From assembly GCA_944385435.1 (NCBI GenBank), contig CALWXG010000004.1, positions 1 through 64,000 on the forward strand: a DNA stretch of 64,000 bases, in the 5' to 3' direction. The notes beneath the pieces are model-generated. The model worked only from the letters and a program-made list of their open reading frames with translations, made no database searches and had not been told where the DNA came from. A program made the translations under genes and the position numbers. Each line of letters begins with the position of its first letter. Position 1 is the first letter of the stretch. Below, piece after piece: positions 36,049 to 44,539 of this stretch. The DNA comes from an uncultured Oscillospiraceae bacterium (GTDB lineage: Bacteria; Bacillota; Clostridia; Oscillospirales; Oscillospiraceae).

Positions 36049-37557
36049 ATGGCTGGCTCCCAGGCCAACGGCCCTGGCGGCAATCAAAACAACAATCAGA
36101 ACCGTCAAGGTCCGGGCTATCATTATGAGTACAACTACAATTATAACTTCAACGCCGGTCCCCCTCCCCGTCCTCCCAAACGGGACAACGGCTGGGGGGA
36201 TTGGATTGGGATCATCATTCTGTTTCTGCTCCCCTTTGGCATCACCCAGATCATCGCCGTCATCTGGGCCATCCGGAAGATTCTGAATATGACCCGGCAG
36301 GAAAAGCAGAACTATTACCAACAGTACCGCCGGACTGCGGAACGGATCAAGCGGGACGTGGAGGATGTCTTCCAGGGCCGGCAGGGGCAGAACTTCCAGC
36401 AGGGGCAGAACTTCCAGCAGGGCCAGAACTTCCAGCAGGGCCAGAATTTCAACCAGAACACCAACTACCACTATACCTCCGGCAGCCAGCAGGCATGGGC
36501 CCAGCCCGGACCCACCGCCGACCCCTGGGAACAGGCGGACACCGCCAAGGAGCCCTGGGAGCAGGCCGAGCCGAAAAAGTCCGCCGGCAAGAAGAAAACC
36601 ACAACTTCCAAGGCCTCCAAAACCAAGGCAAGCGCGTGGCGAAAGCGCGTGGATGAGGACAAGGGCAGCACTGGCCTCATCATCGCCGGGGCCATTGTGG
36701 CGGGCATCTTCGGCCTGGGCACCGTATCGATCCTGCTGGACTTCATCGAGTCCCTCTCCTACGGCTTCTTCTTCGCCGACGATCTCACCGGCGCCCTGGC
36801 CGCCGCCGCGTTTTTTGCCGGCGGTCTGGCCATGCTGCTGTGCGGGATCGGCGGCAAACAGCGCCAGGAGCGCTACCTCAACTATCTCTCGTACATCGGC
36901 AGCAACCAGGAGGTAGACCTGGCCCACATGGCGGCCACGTTCGGCATCTCTGTGCGCAAACTGTGCAAGGATCTGAACCGCATGCTCTCCAAAGGAATTC
37001 TTCCCATCGGCTATCTGGACTTGGCCGAAGGCAAGCTCTTTCTCACCGAAGAGGGCTATCGTGCCCGGCAGGCTCCCCCCTCCGCCCCGCAGGAAGAGAA
37101 AAAAACGCAGGCTGATGGAACCCAGCAGAAGGCCGAGCGGGAAGAGGACAGCATACTGCAGGAGATCCGGCAGATCAACGACGACATCCCCGACGAGGTG
37201 ATGAGCGCCAAGATCTACCGCATCGAGGAGATCACCGGGAAAATCCTGGCCTATCAGAAGTCCCATCCCAACCGGGAAAGCCAGCTTCGCCCCTTCCTGA
37301 GCTACTATCTTCCCACAACACTGAAGATACTCCGGGCCTATGCCCAACTGGAGGCTCAGGGCATCGAAGGGGAAAACATCTCCGCTGCCAAAGAGCGCAT
37401 TGAAGGCATGATGGACCAGGTGGTGGCGGGTTTTGAAAAGCAGCTGGACAAGCTGTTTCAGGACGACGCCATGGACATCACCTCTGATGTGCAGGTGCTG
37501 GAAAACATGCTGAAAAAAGACGGCCTGTCCGACGACCAAATGACCATGGGCCTGTAA
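36049..37557 (+). CDS. XpaC-like (5-bromo-4-chloroindolyl phosphate hydrolysis family) membrane protein
   Basis: 502 residues, AAGGAGG upstream. Asn/Gln/Tyr-rich head (HYEYNYNYNFNAGPPP), a first membrane helix (WIGIIILFLLPFGITQIIAV), four exact-like repeats of QGQNFQ, a Lys/Thr-rich linker, two more membrane helices (about 205-270), then a cytoplasmic part: a winged-helix-like segment (VDLAHMAATFGISVRKLCKD) and a coiled-coil C-terminus with the XpaC pattern (LRPFLSYYLPTTLKILRAYA). The family is often beside TelA-like proteins; none here. Function unknown. Confidence 0.82.
   Translation: MAGSQANGPGGNQNNNQNRQGPGYHYEYNYNYNFNAGPPPRPPKRDNGWGDWIGIIILFLLPFGITQIIAVIWAIRKILNMTRQEKQNYYQQYRRTAERIKRDVEDVFQGRQGQNFQQGQNFQQGQNFQQGQNFNQNTNYHYTSGSQQAWAQPGPTADPWEQADTAKEPWEQAEPKKSAGKKKTTTSKASKTKASAWRKRVDEDKGSTGLIIAGAIVAGIFGLGTVSILLDFIESLSYGFFFADDLTGALAAAAFFAGGLAMLLCGIGGKQRQERYLNYLSYIGSNQEVDLAHMAATFGISVRKLCKDLNRMLSKGILPIGYLDLAEGKLFLTEEGYRARQAPPSAPQEEKKTQADGTQQKAEREEDSILQEIRQINDDIPDEVMSAKIYRIEEITGKILAYQKSHPNRESQLRPFLSYYLPTTLKILRAYAQLEAQGIEGENISAAKERIEGMMDQVVAGFEKQLDKLFQDDAMDITSDVQVLENMLKKDGLSDDQMTMGL
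36382..36453 (+). repeat. Four 18-bp tandem repeats inside the XpaC-like gene
   Basis: Unit CAGGGGCAGAACTTCCAG, four copies with a few substitutions (the last ends AATTTCAAC). It encodes QGQNFQ-type hexapeptides, and its copy number may vary between strains. Confidence 0.9.
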
Positions 37558-37564
37558 TCGCCCC

Positions 37565-37598
37565 CTCCCCTTCCGCGTCAAACCGGAAGGGGAGTTTT
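37565..37598 (+). terminator. Terminator of the XpaC-like gene
   Basis: An 11-bp stem CTCCCCTTCCG/CGGAAGGGGAG followed by TTTTCTCTCC. Confidence 0.9.
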
Positions 37599-37696
37599 CT
37601 CTCCTCAGAAATGTTGCAAGATACAAGAAAACTGCGCAATTTTCCGCGAGAAACTCCGCCCGCTTCGGTCGAATGGCCGAATTTTTCCATCACCGC

Positions 37697-37725
37697 TGGA
37701 CAACCCATATCACACATAGTATACT
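37697..37725 (+). promoter_or_regulatory. Promoter of the OFA-type transporter gene
   Basis: TGGACA (37697-37702), 17 bases, TATACT (37720-37725). The transcript would carry a leader of about 70 bases. Confidence 0.65.
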
Positions 37726-37743
37726 GTAACCAGATCCTGTTTC

Positions 37744-37769
37744 AGTTCGGCGTCGTAGGGCGCCGAACT
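37744..37769 (+). promoter_or_regulatory. Leader hairpin, possible attenuator
   Basis: Stem AGTTCGGCG/CGCCGAACT with loop TCGTAGGG, followed by CTATATTTTAAG. It lies inside the predicted leader of the transporter gene, and its shape is that of a weak intrinsic terminator. Confidence 0.45.
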
Positions 37770-37803
37770 CTATATTTTAAGAGATTGAGGAGTTGTTATT
37801 GAG

Positions 37804-39030
37804 ATGGGAAAATCTTCACAGAACATTTCCATCCGGTGGTTCTATCTGGTGGTGGGCGTGATCGCCATGCTGTTTGCCGGCATCATCTACGCCTGGTCCA
37901 TCCTGAAAGCTCCGCTGGAAAGTGCCTTTGGCTGGGAACCCACTGCCACAGCCCTGAACTTCACCATCACCATGTGCTTCTTCTGCATCGGAGGCGTGGT
38001 GGGCGGCCTGCTGGTCAAGCGTCTTGGCGTCAAGCTCAGCCTGATTCTCTCCGCTGTTCTGTCCTTTGTGGGCTTCCTGCTCACCTCCCGCCTGTCCGGC
38101 AACGTGACCATGCTGTACATCTCCTATGGCATCATCACCGCCCTGGGCATCGGTCTGGCCTATAACGTGATCATCTCCACTGTCAGCGCCTGGTTCCCCG
38201 ACAAGAAGGGCACCTGCTCTGGCGCTCTGATGATGGGATTCGGCGCCTCCGCCCTGGTGCTGGGCAACCTGTCCTCCGCCCTGATTGAATCCCCCAGCGT
38301 GGGCTGGCGGACCACCTTCCTCATTCTGGGCATCGCCCTGGGTGTGGTGCTTCTGGTAGTGGGCATCATCCTGCGCCTGCCAGCCCCCGGCCTGGCCCTG
38401 CCTCAGCCTCAGGCCAAGAAATCCCAGGGTAGCACGGAGGATTTCATCGTACAGGACATGACCCCCGCCCAGATGGTCCGGCGTTTCACTTTCTGGCGGG
38501 CCTTCATCTGCATTGTCTTCCTGGCCGCCGTGGGTAACAGCGTGATCAGCTTTGCCCGTGACCTGGCCATCTCCGTGGGTGCCCAGGCCACTCTGGCCAC
38601 CACTTTGGTGGGCGTGCTGTCTGTGTGCAACGGCCTGGGCCGCATCGCCATCGGCGCCATTTTCGACATCATCGGCCGCCGCAAGACCATGCTCCTGGCC
38701 AACCTTGTGGCTATTGTGGCCGCCGCTCTCACCCTGGTGAGCGTGTTCACCAGCTCCGTGCCCCTGTGTATTGTGGGCCTGTGCATCACCGGTGTGTCCT
38801 ACGGTGCCTGCCCCACCATCTCCTCCGCTTTCACCGCGGCCTTCTACGGCACCAAGCACTTCTCCATCAATTTCTCCATTTTCAACTTCAATCTGATGGG
38901 TGCTTCCCTGATCGCCACCGTCTCCAGCCTGCTGCTTCAGAATTCCGGCGGCTACATCGCCCCCTTCGCCATGCTGCTGGTCCTGGCCGCAGTGGCACTG
39001 GTGCTCAATGTGAGCATCCGCCGGCCGTGA
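37804..39030 (+). CDS. MFS transporter, oxalate/formate antiporter (OFA) type
   Basis: 408 residues, 12 predicted membrane helices. The N-terminus RWFYLVVGVIAMLFAGIIYAW and the loops between helices 2/3 and 8/9 (LLVKRLGVKLSL; FDIIGRRKTMLLA) follow the OFA subgroup, which exchanges small carboxylates. The substrate is unknown; in this neighbourhood an aromatic or short-chain acid product of the island is plausible (inference). Monocistronic with promoter, leader hairpin and terminator. Confidence 0.85.
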   Translation: MGKSSQNISIRWFYLVVGVIAMLFAGIIYAWSILKAPLESAFGWEPTATALNFTITMCFFCIGGVVGGLLVKRLGVKLSLILSAVLSFVGFLLTSRLSGNVTMLYISYGIITALGIGLAYNVIISTVSAWFPDKKGTCSGALMMGFGASALVLGNLSSALIESPSVGWRTTFLILGIALGVVLLVVGIILRLPAPGLALPQPQAKKSQGSTEDFIVQDMTPAQMVRRFTFWRAFICIVFLAAVGNSVISFARDLAISVGAQATLATTLVGVLSVCNGLGRIAIGAIFDIIGRRKTMLLANLVAIVAAALTLVSVFTSSVPLCIVGLCITGVSYGACPTISSAFTAAFYGTKHFSINFSIFNFNLMGASLIATVSSLLLQNSGGYIAPFAMLLVLAAVALVLNVSIRRP

Positions 39031-39053
39031 TAAACGATCCCTGCCGCAAATGT

Positions 39054-39088
39054 CCGGCGCCGCTTCCCAGACTGGGAAGCGGCGCCGG
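39054..39088. terminator. Bidirectional terminator
   Basis: A perfect 16-bp stem (CCGGCGCCGCTTCCCA and complement) with a GAC loop, followed by TTGTTTT. A second smaller hairpin with a T5 run lies at 39173-39199, nearer to the minus-strand gene. Confidence 0.9.
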
Positions 39089-39243
39089 TTGTTTTATGCC
39101 TTCGCAGGAATTATATTCGTATACAGGTGTTTTGCCATACGCCCTTTGAGAGCGGGCACGGGTTCCAGCGTCAAGCAGAAAGGCTCCGCCTTTTTGCTTC
39201 TGGCGCCGCTACTCTTGGTTCACTCTGCGCCCTGCAATCATAT

Positions 39244-39900
39244 TCAGGACTCCGTACGGATGATTCCTCTGGATCTGCGCCGGCCGGTCTGGAACGAACC
39301 CACCGGTACAGGATCCTGCGGCACACGGGGTTTGACCGCTCCGGCTCCGAACTTTTTGATGGCTCTGGCCGGGCAGCAGCCCTCAAACTCGTCGTTCTTC
39401 AGCTGGCTGTCGTTCCGGATCACGTGAATCATACCTTCTCCGCCATCTACTGCGCCAGCGGGTGCGCAGTTCCTGCAGGCGCCGCAGCCGGTGCAGACTG
39501 CCGGGTCGATATACAGGTTATAGTAGGCCTTGCAGATCATCTTGGCGCAGCGCTTGCGCAGGCAGTGCTGATTCCAGTCGTCCGCATAGTGCTCCAGTGA
39601 ATAGAGCACATTGCCTGCCGCCGTAGCGGAAAGCTCACAGTCGTGGTAGGCAGAAATCACAGAGCAGATGTCCCGAAGCATGTCCAGGTCACCATCCTGG
39701 CCCATCCCGGTGGTGATATCCGTCAGGATTGCCTGAAGCTGGGCCATCCCGTCCCGGCACATCACAGAGATGCCGCAGCTCTCCTGACGGGCAAAATCCA
39801 CACAGCGCTTCGCCCAGTCCACAGGACAGGCACCTGCGTTCAACTCTTCGATTTTAGGCAGCAGGGCAGCCTTTTCCCGTCCGGTTTCACAGATAAACAT
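39244..39900 (-). CDS. NuoF-like Fe-S protein with C-terminal 4Fe-4S site (fragment-type subunit)
   Basis: 218 residues, AAGGAGGG upstream. Residues ~10-120 match only the C-terminal, cluster-binding part of NuoF/HoxF-type NADH dehydrogenases: ESCGISVMCRDGMAQLQAIL, ITTGMGQDGDLDML and HDCELSATAAGNVLYSLEHY. The usual C-G-K-C-T-P-C reads C-G-I-S-V-M-C, so one of the four cluster cysteines is replaced. A ferredoxin-like CTGCGACRNC follows. The flavin/NADH-binding half of NuoF is absent. It starts 13 bases after the 702-residue oxidoreductase gene and is presumably its small partner in electron transfer. Confidence 0.78.
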   Translation of the reverse strand: MFICETGREKAALLPKIEELNAGACPVDWAKRCVDFARQESCGISVMCRDGMAQLQAILTDITTGMGQDGDLDMLRDICSVISAYHDCELSATAAGNVLYSLEHYADDWNQHCLRKRCAKMICKAYYNLYIDPAVCTGCGACRNCAPAGAVDGGEGMIHVIRNDSQLKNDEFEGCCPARAIKKFGAGAVKPRVPQDPVPVGSFQTGRRRSRGIIRTES

Positions 39901-39913
39901 GGCTGTTCCCTCC

Positions 39914-42022
39914 TTACTTTACCGAATATTCTGTCCACATGCGCACCCGGGTAAGATCACCCCGCAGGTCGCACTGGAGGCAGCGGCCAGATTCACACTC
40001 GGCCTGCTGACAGGTCAGCCCGGCGGAAATCAGGTCAAAGTCCTTGACCCGCTCTTCCGCACTGCGCTCTACCGGCAGATTGCGGGGAATCTCGGCAAAG
40101 CCCTCTTCCTTCCCAATGTGGGGATCCCGGGTCCGATCCACCAGATGCTCCTCAATGTTTCCGTCACCGCCCAGATAGGCATCCATCTCTTCGGCGGCCT
40201 TTCTGCCGCCGGCCACTGCGTCGATAACGGCCTTGGTCCCGGTCACCACGTCGCCAGCCACAAAAATACCTTCCAGATCGGTGGTATGGCCGGGTTGATG
40301 ATAGACCGGATAGCCGAACCGATTCAATTCCAGACCGAAGGCCTCGGTGAGATCCGTCTTCTGGCCGGTGGCAAAGATCACGGTGTCCAGGGGGATCACA
40401 GCCTCGGTCCCGGGAACACTCTCCACTACCAGCTTGCCCGCATCAAAGTGGAAGGATGCCACATCCACCGTGGCCAACCCCACCATCCGGCCGTTCTCCG
40501 TCTCGAAGCGGACATTGGACTTGCCAGGATAGACCTGGATTCCCTCTTCCTGGGCTCCAATAATCTCCTCCTCGTCTGAGAGCATGTGCTCCCGGGCTTC
40601 CAGACAGACCACGTTGACCTCCGCACCCAGGCGGCGGGCAGAGCGGGCCGCATCAAAGGCCACGTTGCCTCCGCCCAACACAGTCACGGTCTTGCCGGGA
40701 CCCACCAGGGGAGTCTCCTGATGCAGGGCCACCGCCCGCAGGAATTCAACTGCCGTCATACCCTGTTCCGGCTGATAACCCTCCAGCGGGATCACCTTGC
40801 CAGCTGCGGCTCCCACTGCCACCAACACTGCGTCGTAGCCCTGCGCCTTCAGGTCCTTCACGTTGGTCACATTCACACCGGTCTCCAGGGTTACACCCGC
40901 CTCCAGGATGTAGTCAATCTCCTTCTGTACATCAGCCCGTGGCAGACGATAGGCGGGAATTCCTGTGGTCATCATACCGCCAGCAACCGGTAACCGCTCC
41001 AAGACCTTGACTTCATGGCCCTTCTTGGCCAGGTAGTATGCTGCCGTCAGACCACAGGGACCCGCACCAACCACCGCCACCTTTTTGCCTGTGGGCGGCA
41101 GATGGACGGAGTTCTTCTTCCAGAGCTGTTCGGTGTCGTGCTCCACGGCAAAGCGCTTCAACTCCCGCACCGCCACCGGCGCATTGAGGCCCTTGCGCTT
41201 ACAGCCCTTTTCACAGTAATGGGTGCAGACATACCCCAGGGCATGGGGAAAGGGAATTTTCTCCCGGATGACCGCCACTGCCTCAGAATAGCGGCCCTCA
41301 TGAACCAGGCGGATGTAGGCAGGGATATCCGTACCCGCCGGGCACTCCGCCTGGCAGGGCACCAGGGCCTCTTCTCTGGGCAGATCAGCGCGGAAAATAC
41401 CCTCCACGTCCTGCAATGCACCGGTGGGACACACCTCCACGCAGGCGCTGCAGAACCGGCAGTCCGCCTCCGTCAGCGGGCGGTCCTCCTCCGTTCCGAT
41501 GTAGGTCTCCCCGTCCAGCTTGTTATAGTGGAGGATGCCCACGCCTCTCAGGTCGTGACAGACGCGCACACACCGGCCGCACTGAATGCAGCGCTCCATT
41601 TCCCGCACGATCAGCGGGGAAATCCGGTTGATTTGGTTGGTTTTCCGATGGATGCTGCGCATGCGACTGTGCACTACACCTAAGTACTGGGTCATCGCCT
41701 GGAGCTCACATTTGGAATACAACTTGCAGCTGGTGCAGTCGTGGGGGTGACCGGCCAGCATCAGTTCCATGGCCACACCGCGGCGCCGGGCCAGCTCAGG
41801 TGACTTGGTGGTCGCCTTCATGCCGTCCTCCGCCGAGGTCTGGCAGGCACACACAATGCCCACGCCCTCAATATCCACCACACAGAGCTTGCACTCACCC
41901 TGGGTCACCAGGTCCGGATGGGTGCATAGGTGCGGAATATAGATATCAGCTGCCAGTGCTGCTTCCAGCACAGTCTGGCCGGCTTGAAATTCGACCGGCG
42001 TCTGGTCAATGTAAATCGTCAT
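39914..42022 (-). CDS. NuoG-like / GltD-like Fe-S flavoprotein (NAD(P)H oxidoreductase)
   Basis: 702 residues, GGGAGAG upstream. In order: a 2Fe-2S domain with C33, C44, C47, C60; a NuoG-type His-Cys3 site (H92/H94, C96, C99, C105); two 4Fe-4S sites (C145/148/151/155 and C188/191/194/198); then a glutamate-synthase-beta-like part with a Cys-rich lead (CQAECPAGTDIPAY), FAD motif VVGAGPCGLTAAYYLAKKG, NAD(P) motif VLGGGNVAFDAARSARRLG and a final Fe-S-like CQQAECESGRCLQC. Such proteins pass electrons between NAD(P)H and ferredoxin or another redox enzyme. Here it may supply electrons to the island's reductases, with the NuoF-like neighbour. Confidence 0.88.
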   Translation of the reverse strand: MTIYIDQTPVEFQAGQTVLEAALAADIYIPHLCTHPDLVTQGECKLCVVDIEGVGIVCACQTSAEDGMKATTKSPELARRRGVAMELMLAGHPHDCTSCKLYSKCELQAMTQYLGVVHSRMRSIHRKTNQINRISPLIVREMERCIQCGRCVRVCHDLRGVGILHYNKLDGETYIGTEEDRPLTEADCRFCSACVEVCPTGALQDVEGIFRADLPREEALVPCQAECPAGTDIPAYIRLVHEGRYSEAVAVIREKIPFPHALGYVCTHYCEKGCKRKGLNAPVAVRELKRFAVEHDTEQLWKKNSVHLPPTGKKVAVVGAGPCGLTAAYYLAKKGHEVKVLERLPVAGGMMTTGIPAYRLPRADVQKEIDYILEAGVTLETGVNVTNVKDLKAQGYDAVLVAVGAAAGKVIPLEGYQPEQGMTAVEFLRAVALHQETPLVGPGKTVTVLGGGNVAFDAARSARRLGAEVNVVCLEAREHMLSDEEEIIGAQEEGIQVYPGKSNVRFETENGRMVGLATVDVASFHFDAGKLVVESVPGTEAVIPLDTVIFATGQKTDLTEAFGLELNRFGYPVYHQPGHTTDLEGIFVAGDVVTGTKAVIDAVAGGRKAAEEMDAYLGGDGNIEEHLVDRTRDPHIGKEEGFAEIPRNLPVERSAEERVKDFDLISAGLTCQQAECESGRCLQCDLRGDLTRVRMWTEYSVK

Positions 42023-42070
42023 CTTGTTCTCTCCCTAAGAATTGGAATGGGCCTCTCCTTCATCCGAGGA

Positions 42071-43414
42071 TCACACCCACCCCGGATAGATGAGGTAGAA
42101 AATACACAGAATCAGTGTTCGGATGGCAGGGATCACGATGGAGACCACTGCCACAGGCAGATAACCGTCCTTCAGCTTCACGCCGCTGATCTGGTGCGCC
42201 ATGACCACGCCTGCGCTGGTGGGCAAGGAGTCCAGTGTCTGCGCAGCAGCGGAGGCCACGCGGTGCAATGCGGCGGCACTGACGCCTGCTGCCATAAACT
42301 TCTCCGCCATAACCGCCAAGCTCACCTGGAGACCGGCGATGCTGTTAGCGGTAATACCGGCGCAGACAGCCACAATCAATGCAACCATGAAGATGCTGCC
42401 GCTTCCGTCTCCCACCATCGCACCGGCAATCATATTGAAGACGTCCGTCTGCTGGATAACTGCGGCAAAACCGACCACAGCACAGATGGACAGTGCCACG
42501 CTGCCGGAGGTTCCCACTGCCTTGTTCAGCTGACTCTTGAGGGCCTCGATGGGCCGCTCAGAGCCGGCCGCCAGCCGGATCCACTTCCAATACAGCGGAA
42601 TAACAAAGGCAGTGCCGATGAGCAGGCAGATACTGATCTGCAGCTTGGCCAAATTGAACAGCAGGAAAATTACTACCAGCGGCAGCAGGGACAAAAGCAC
42701 ATTGGGCCGCTCCATGTCCTCGTCGGAATTGGGGTCATTGGGCATAGATTGGAAGTTCTCCCCGCGCTTTTTCATTCGGATAAAGTAGTTTCCGGAATAG
42801 AAAATACAAATCACCAGGCCTGCAATGCCGGCGACAATGCCCGGAATGGCAAACGCACCGGATTCTGTGCCCAGGATCGTCATGGGAATGGTATTGAGCA
42901 TATGGGGGGCAAAGGGAACCGCACCGGCGGAATACCCTGCCATCAGAAGCAAGGGAATACCCTTCCGGGTCATATTGCATTCCTTCATCAGAGAGATGAT
43001 AACCGGAAGAATGGCCACCTGGACCGCCATGCCGTCCACGCCGCCCAACAGCATCAGGACAAAGAAGACAATAGAAACAATGGAAACCACCCAGCAGCCC
43101 CGGTTCCCCTGCACGCCTTTTTTCGCAAACAGTTTCAGAAGAGCCCGGGCAATGGTCACTGCAGCTCCACTCAGGCTGAATACTCCGGCAAAAAGGGAAC
43201 CAGTCAGCAGAACCGGGTAGGTCATTGTCAGGATATTTGCCGCACCGGCCATAAACGACTCCACGTATGCCGCCTGGGGGTTCATGACATTCAGGATGGC
43301 CACAATGATCGCACACACAATGGCGATATACGCCATATTCCAGCCTTTGAAACTCAGCCAATTCAGCATCACAATACCAATCAGGATACCAATCAGACCA
43401 ATGGCTATTTGCAT
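42071..43414 (-). CDS. GntP-like permease
   Basis: 447 residues with about 12 hydrophobic helices, AGCGGAGG upstream. The pattern IGLIGILIGIVMLNWLSFKG, the two re-entrant-type Gly/Pro-rich regions (GSLFAGVFSLSGAA; GMAVQVAILPVIISLM) and SLAVMAEKFMAAGVSAAALH resemble the gluconate/GntP and related ion-coupled permeases. The substrate is unknown, likely an organic acid. It lies between the oxidoreductase genes and the flavodoxin-like gene on the same strand. Confidence 0.75.
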   Translation of the reverse strand: MQIAIGLIGILIGIVMLNWLSFKGWNMAYIAIVCAIIVAILNVMNPQAAYVESFMAGAANILTMTYPVLLTGSLFAGVFSLSGAAVTIARALLKLFAKKGVQGNRGCWVVSIVSIVFFVLMLLGGVDGMAVQVAILPVIISLMKECNMTRKGIPLLLMAGYSAGAVPFAPHMLNTIPMTILGTESGAFAIPGIVAGIAGLVICIFYSGNYFIRMKKRGENFQSMPNDPNSDEDMERPNVLLSLLPLVVIFLLFNLAKLQISICLLIGTAFVIPLYWKWIRLAAGSERPIEALKSQLNKAVGTSGSVALSICAVVGFAAVIQQTDVFNMIAGAMVGDGSGSIFMVALIVAVCAGITANSIAGLQVSLAVMAEKFMAAGVSAAALHRVASAAAQTLDSLPTSAGVVMAHQISGVKLKDGYLPVAVVSIVIPAIRTLILCIFYLIYPGWV

Positions 43415-43512
43415 ATCACTTTCCTCCGCTTCTTTTCTGTTCGGCGGTCACTCATCAGTCACCATACAGTTTTCGTGTTTGATTTTATGCCGCCGGCTTT
43501 GTCACGGGTCTG

Positions 43513-43543
43513 CCACGGCCCCGCCTAGACAGCGGGGCCGTGG
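43513..43543 (-). terminator. GC-rich hairpin between flavodoxin-like and permease genes
   Basis: A perfect 12-bp stem CCACGGCCCCGC/GCGGGGCCGTGG with loop CTAGACA. No T run follows on the minus strand, so termination may be partial. Confidence 0.6.
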
Positions 43544-43573
43544 ATATTGCTCTGTTCTCTTTCTCTCAGTGAA

Positions 43574-44488
43574 TTACTCGTGCACAGGCTTTACGGGAGT
43601 CAGATAATCTTTCCACTTGGCCCGCAGCTCCGTAATCTTCTCCTGGTTTGCCGCGATGCGGGCACGGGTTCCCTCTCTGCGGGTATGGTGCTCATGAGCC
43701 CCGTAGGGGGAGAACCGGCTCATCTCCACGCCCTGCTCCCAGTGCACGCTCACCTTGCCATTCTCGGTGGATGCGGTGCCGCTGAGGTTGCAGATGGGGC
43801 AATAGAGCTTATCGCCCCGCAGCTCCAGAAGACTGTTGTGGCAGATGGGACAAACTTCCTGTCTGTCTCCTACATACTTCACCTCTGCATTGGGGGTGCC
43901 CATGGCCTCGGCCACGCGGCGGCCCAGCAGGGCGGCCCGCTCCAGAGCCTCAGGGTAAGCAGCGATGGAGCCAATGGCAGGAGCGTCCTGGGCCAGCATC
44001 TGATCCACCAGGTTCATCTTACTGCCGCACAGCTCAGTACATGTCAGGTTGATCACCGGCAGAGTCAGGTTTGTCCAGTCAGTGCCGCCCACTGCAATGG
44101 AGGCACACACCCGGGAACGCTCTTCGTTGATCTTGGTGCCATTATAGAAACCCGCGCAGTGTACCCGGTTAAGCATCACAGTAAGAATACCGGGCGGCAG
44201 CAGATGGTAGGCAGGCGCGGCAATGATCAGGCCGTCGCTGGCCTTCACATGATCCATCAGCTGGAAGAAATCATCGTCAGTGGGGCTGTGCTTACAGCGC
44301 AGAGGCTTGCCCTGTACCCGCAAGATAGTGCACAGTTCGCAGCCGTCGCAGGGCAGAATATTGTAGTCATGAAGACGGATCAGTTCCACCTCAGCCTTTC
44401 CAGTCTCTTCCGCTGCCTTCAGTGCGTGCTTCAGCAGAATTTCGGAGTTGCCCATATCACGTCCACAGCTGATACCAAGTAGTTTCAT
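43574..44488 (-). CDS. Flavodoxin-fold (FMN reductase-like) protein with C-terminal zinc ribbon, paralogue of the 13.4-kb gene
   Basis: 304 residues, AAAGGAG upstream. KLLGISCGRDMGNSEILLKH is the FMN-phosphate loop region, CDGCELCTIL the paired-Cys segment, and SDGLIIAAPAYHLLPPG the FMN loop. A zinc ribbon follows (CPICHNSLL ... CPICNLSGT), as in the protein at 13354-14301, then a basic C-terminal helix. It lies 51 bases behind the hydrolase-like gene at 44540, so one operon is likely. I propose a flavin-dependent reductase for a polyphenol intermediate; comparison with the flavone reductase of Flavonifractor plautii would be informative. Confidence 0.8.
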   Translation of the reverse strand: MKLLGISCGRDMGNSEILLKHALKAAEETGKAEVELIRLHDYNILPCDGCELCTILRVQGKPLRCKHSPTDDDFFQLMDHVKASDGLIIAAPAYHLLPPGILTVMLNRVHCAGFYNGTKINEERSRVCASIAVGGTDWTNLTLPVINLTCTELCGSKMNLVDQMLAQDAPAIGSIAAYPEALERAALLGRRVAEAMGTPNAEVKYVGDRQEVCPICHNSLLELRGDKLYCPICNLSGTASTENGKVSVHWEQGVEMSRFSPYGAHEHHTRREGTRARIAANQEKITELRAKWKDYLTPVKPVHE

Positions 44489-44539
44489 ATGTAATTCTCC
44501 TTTTCTGTTTTACGTTGCCATTCCTAAGCGTCTCTGCTC

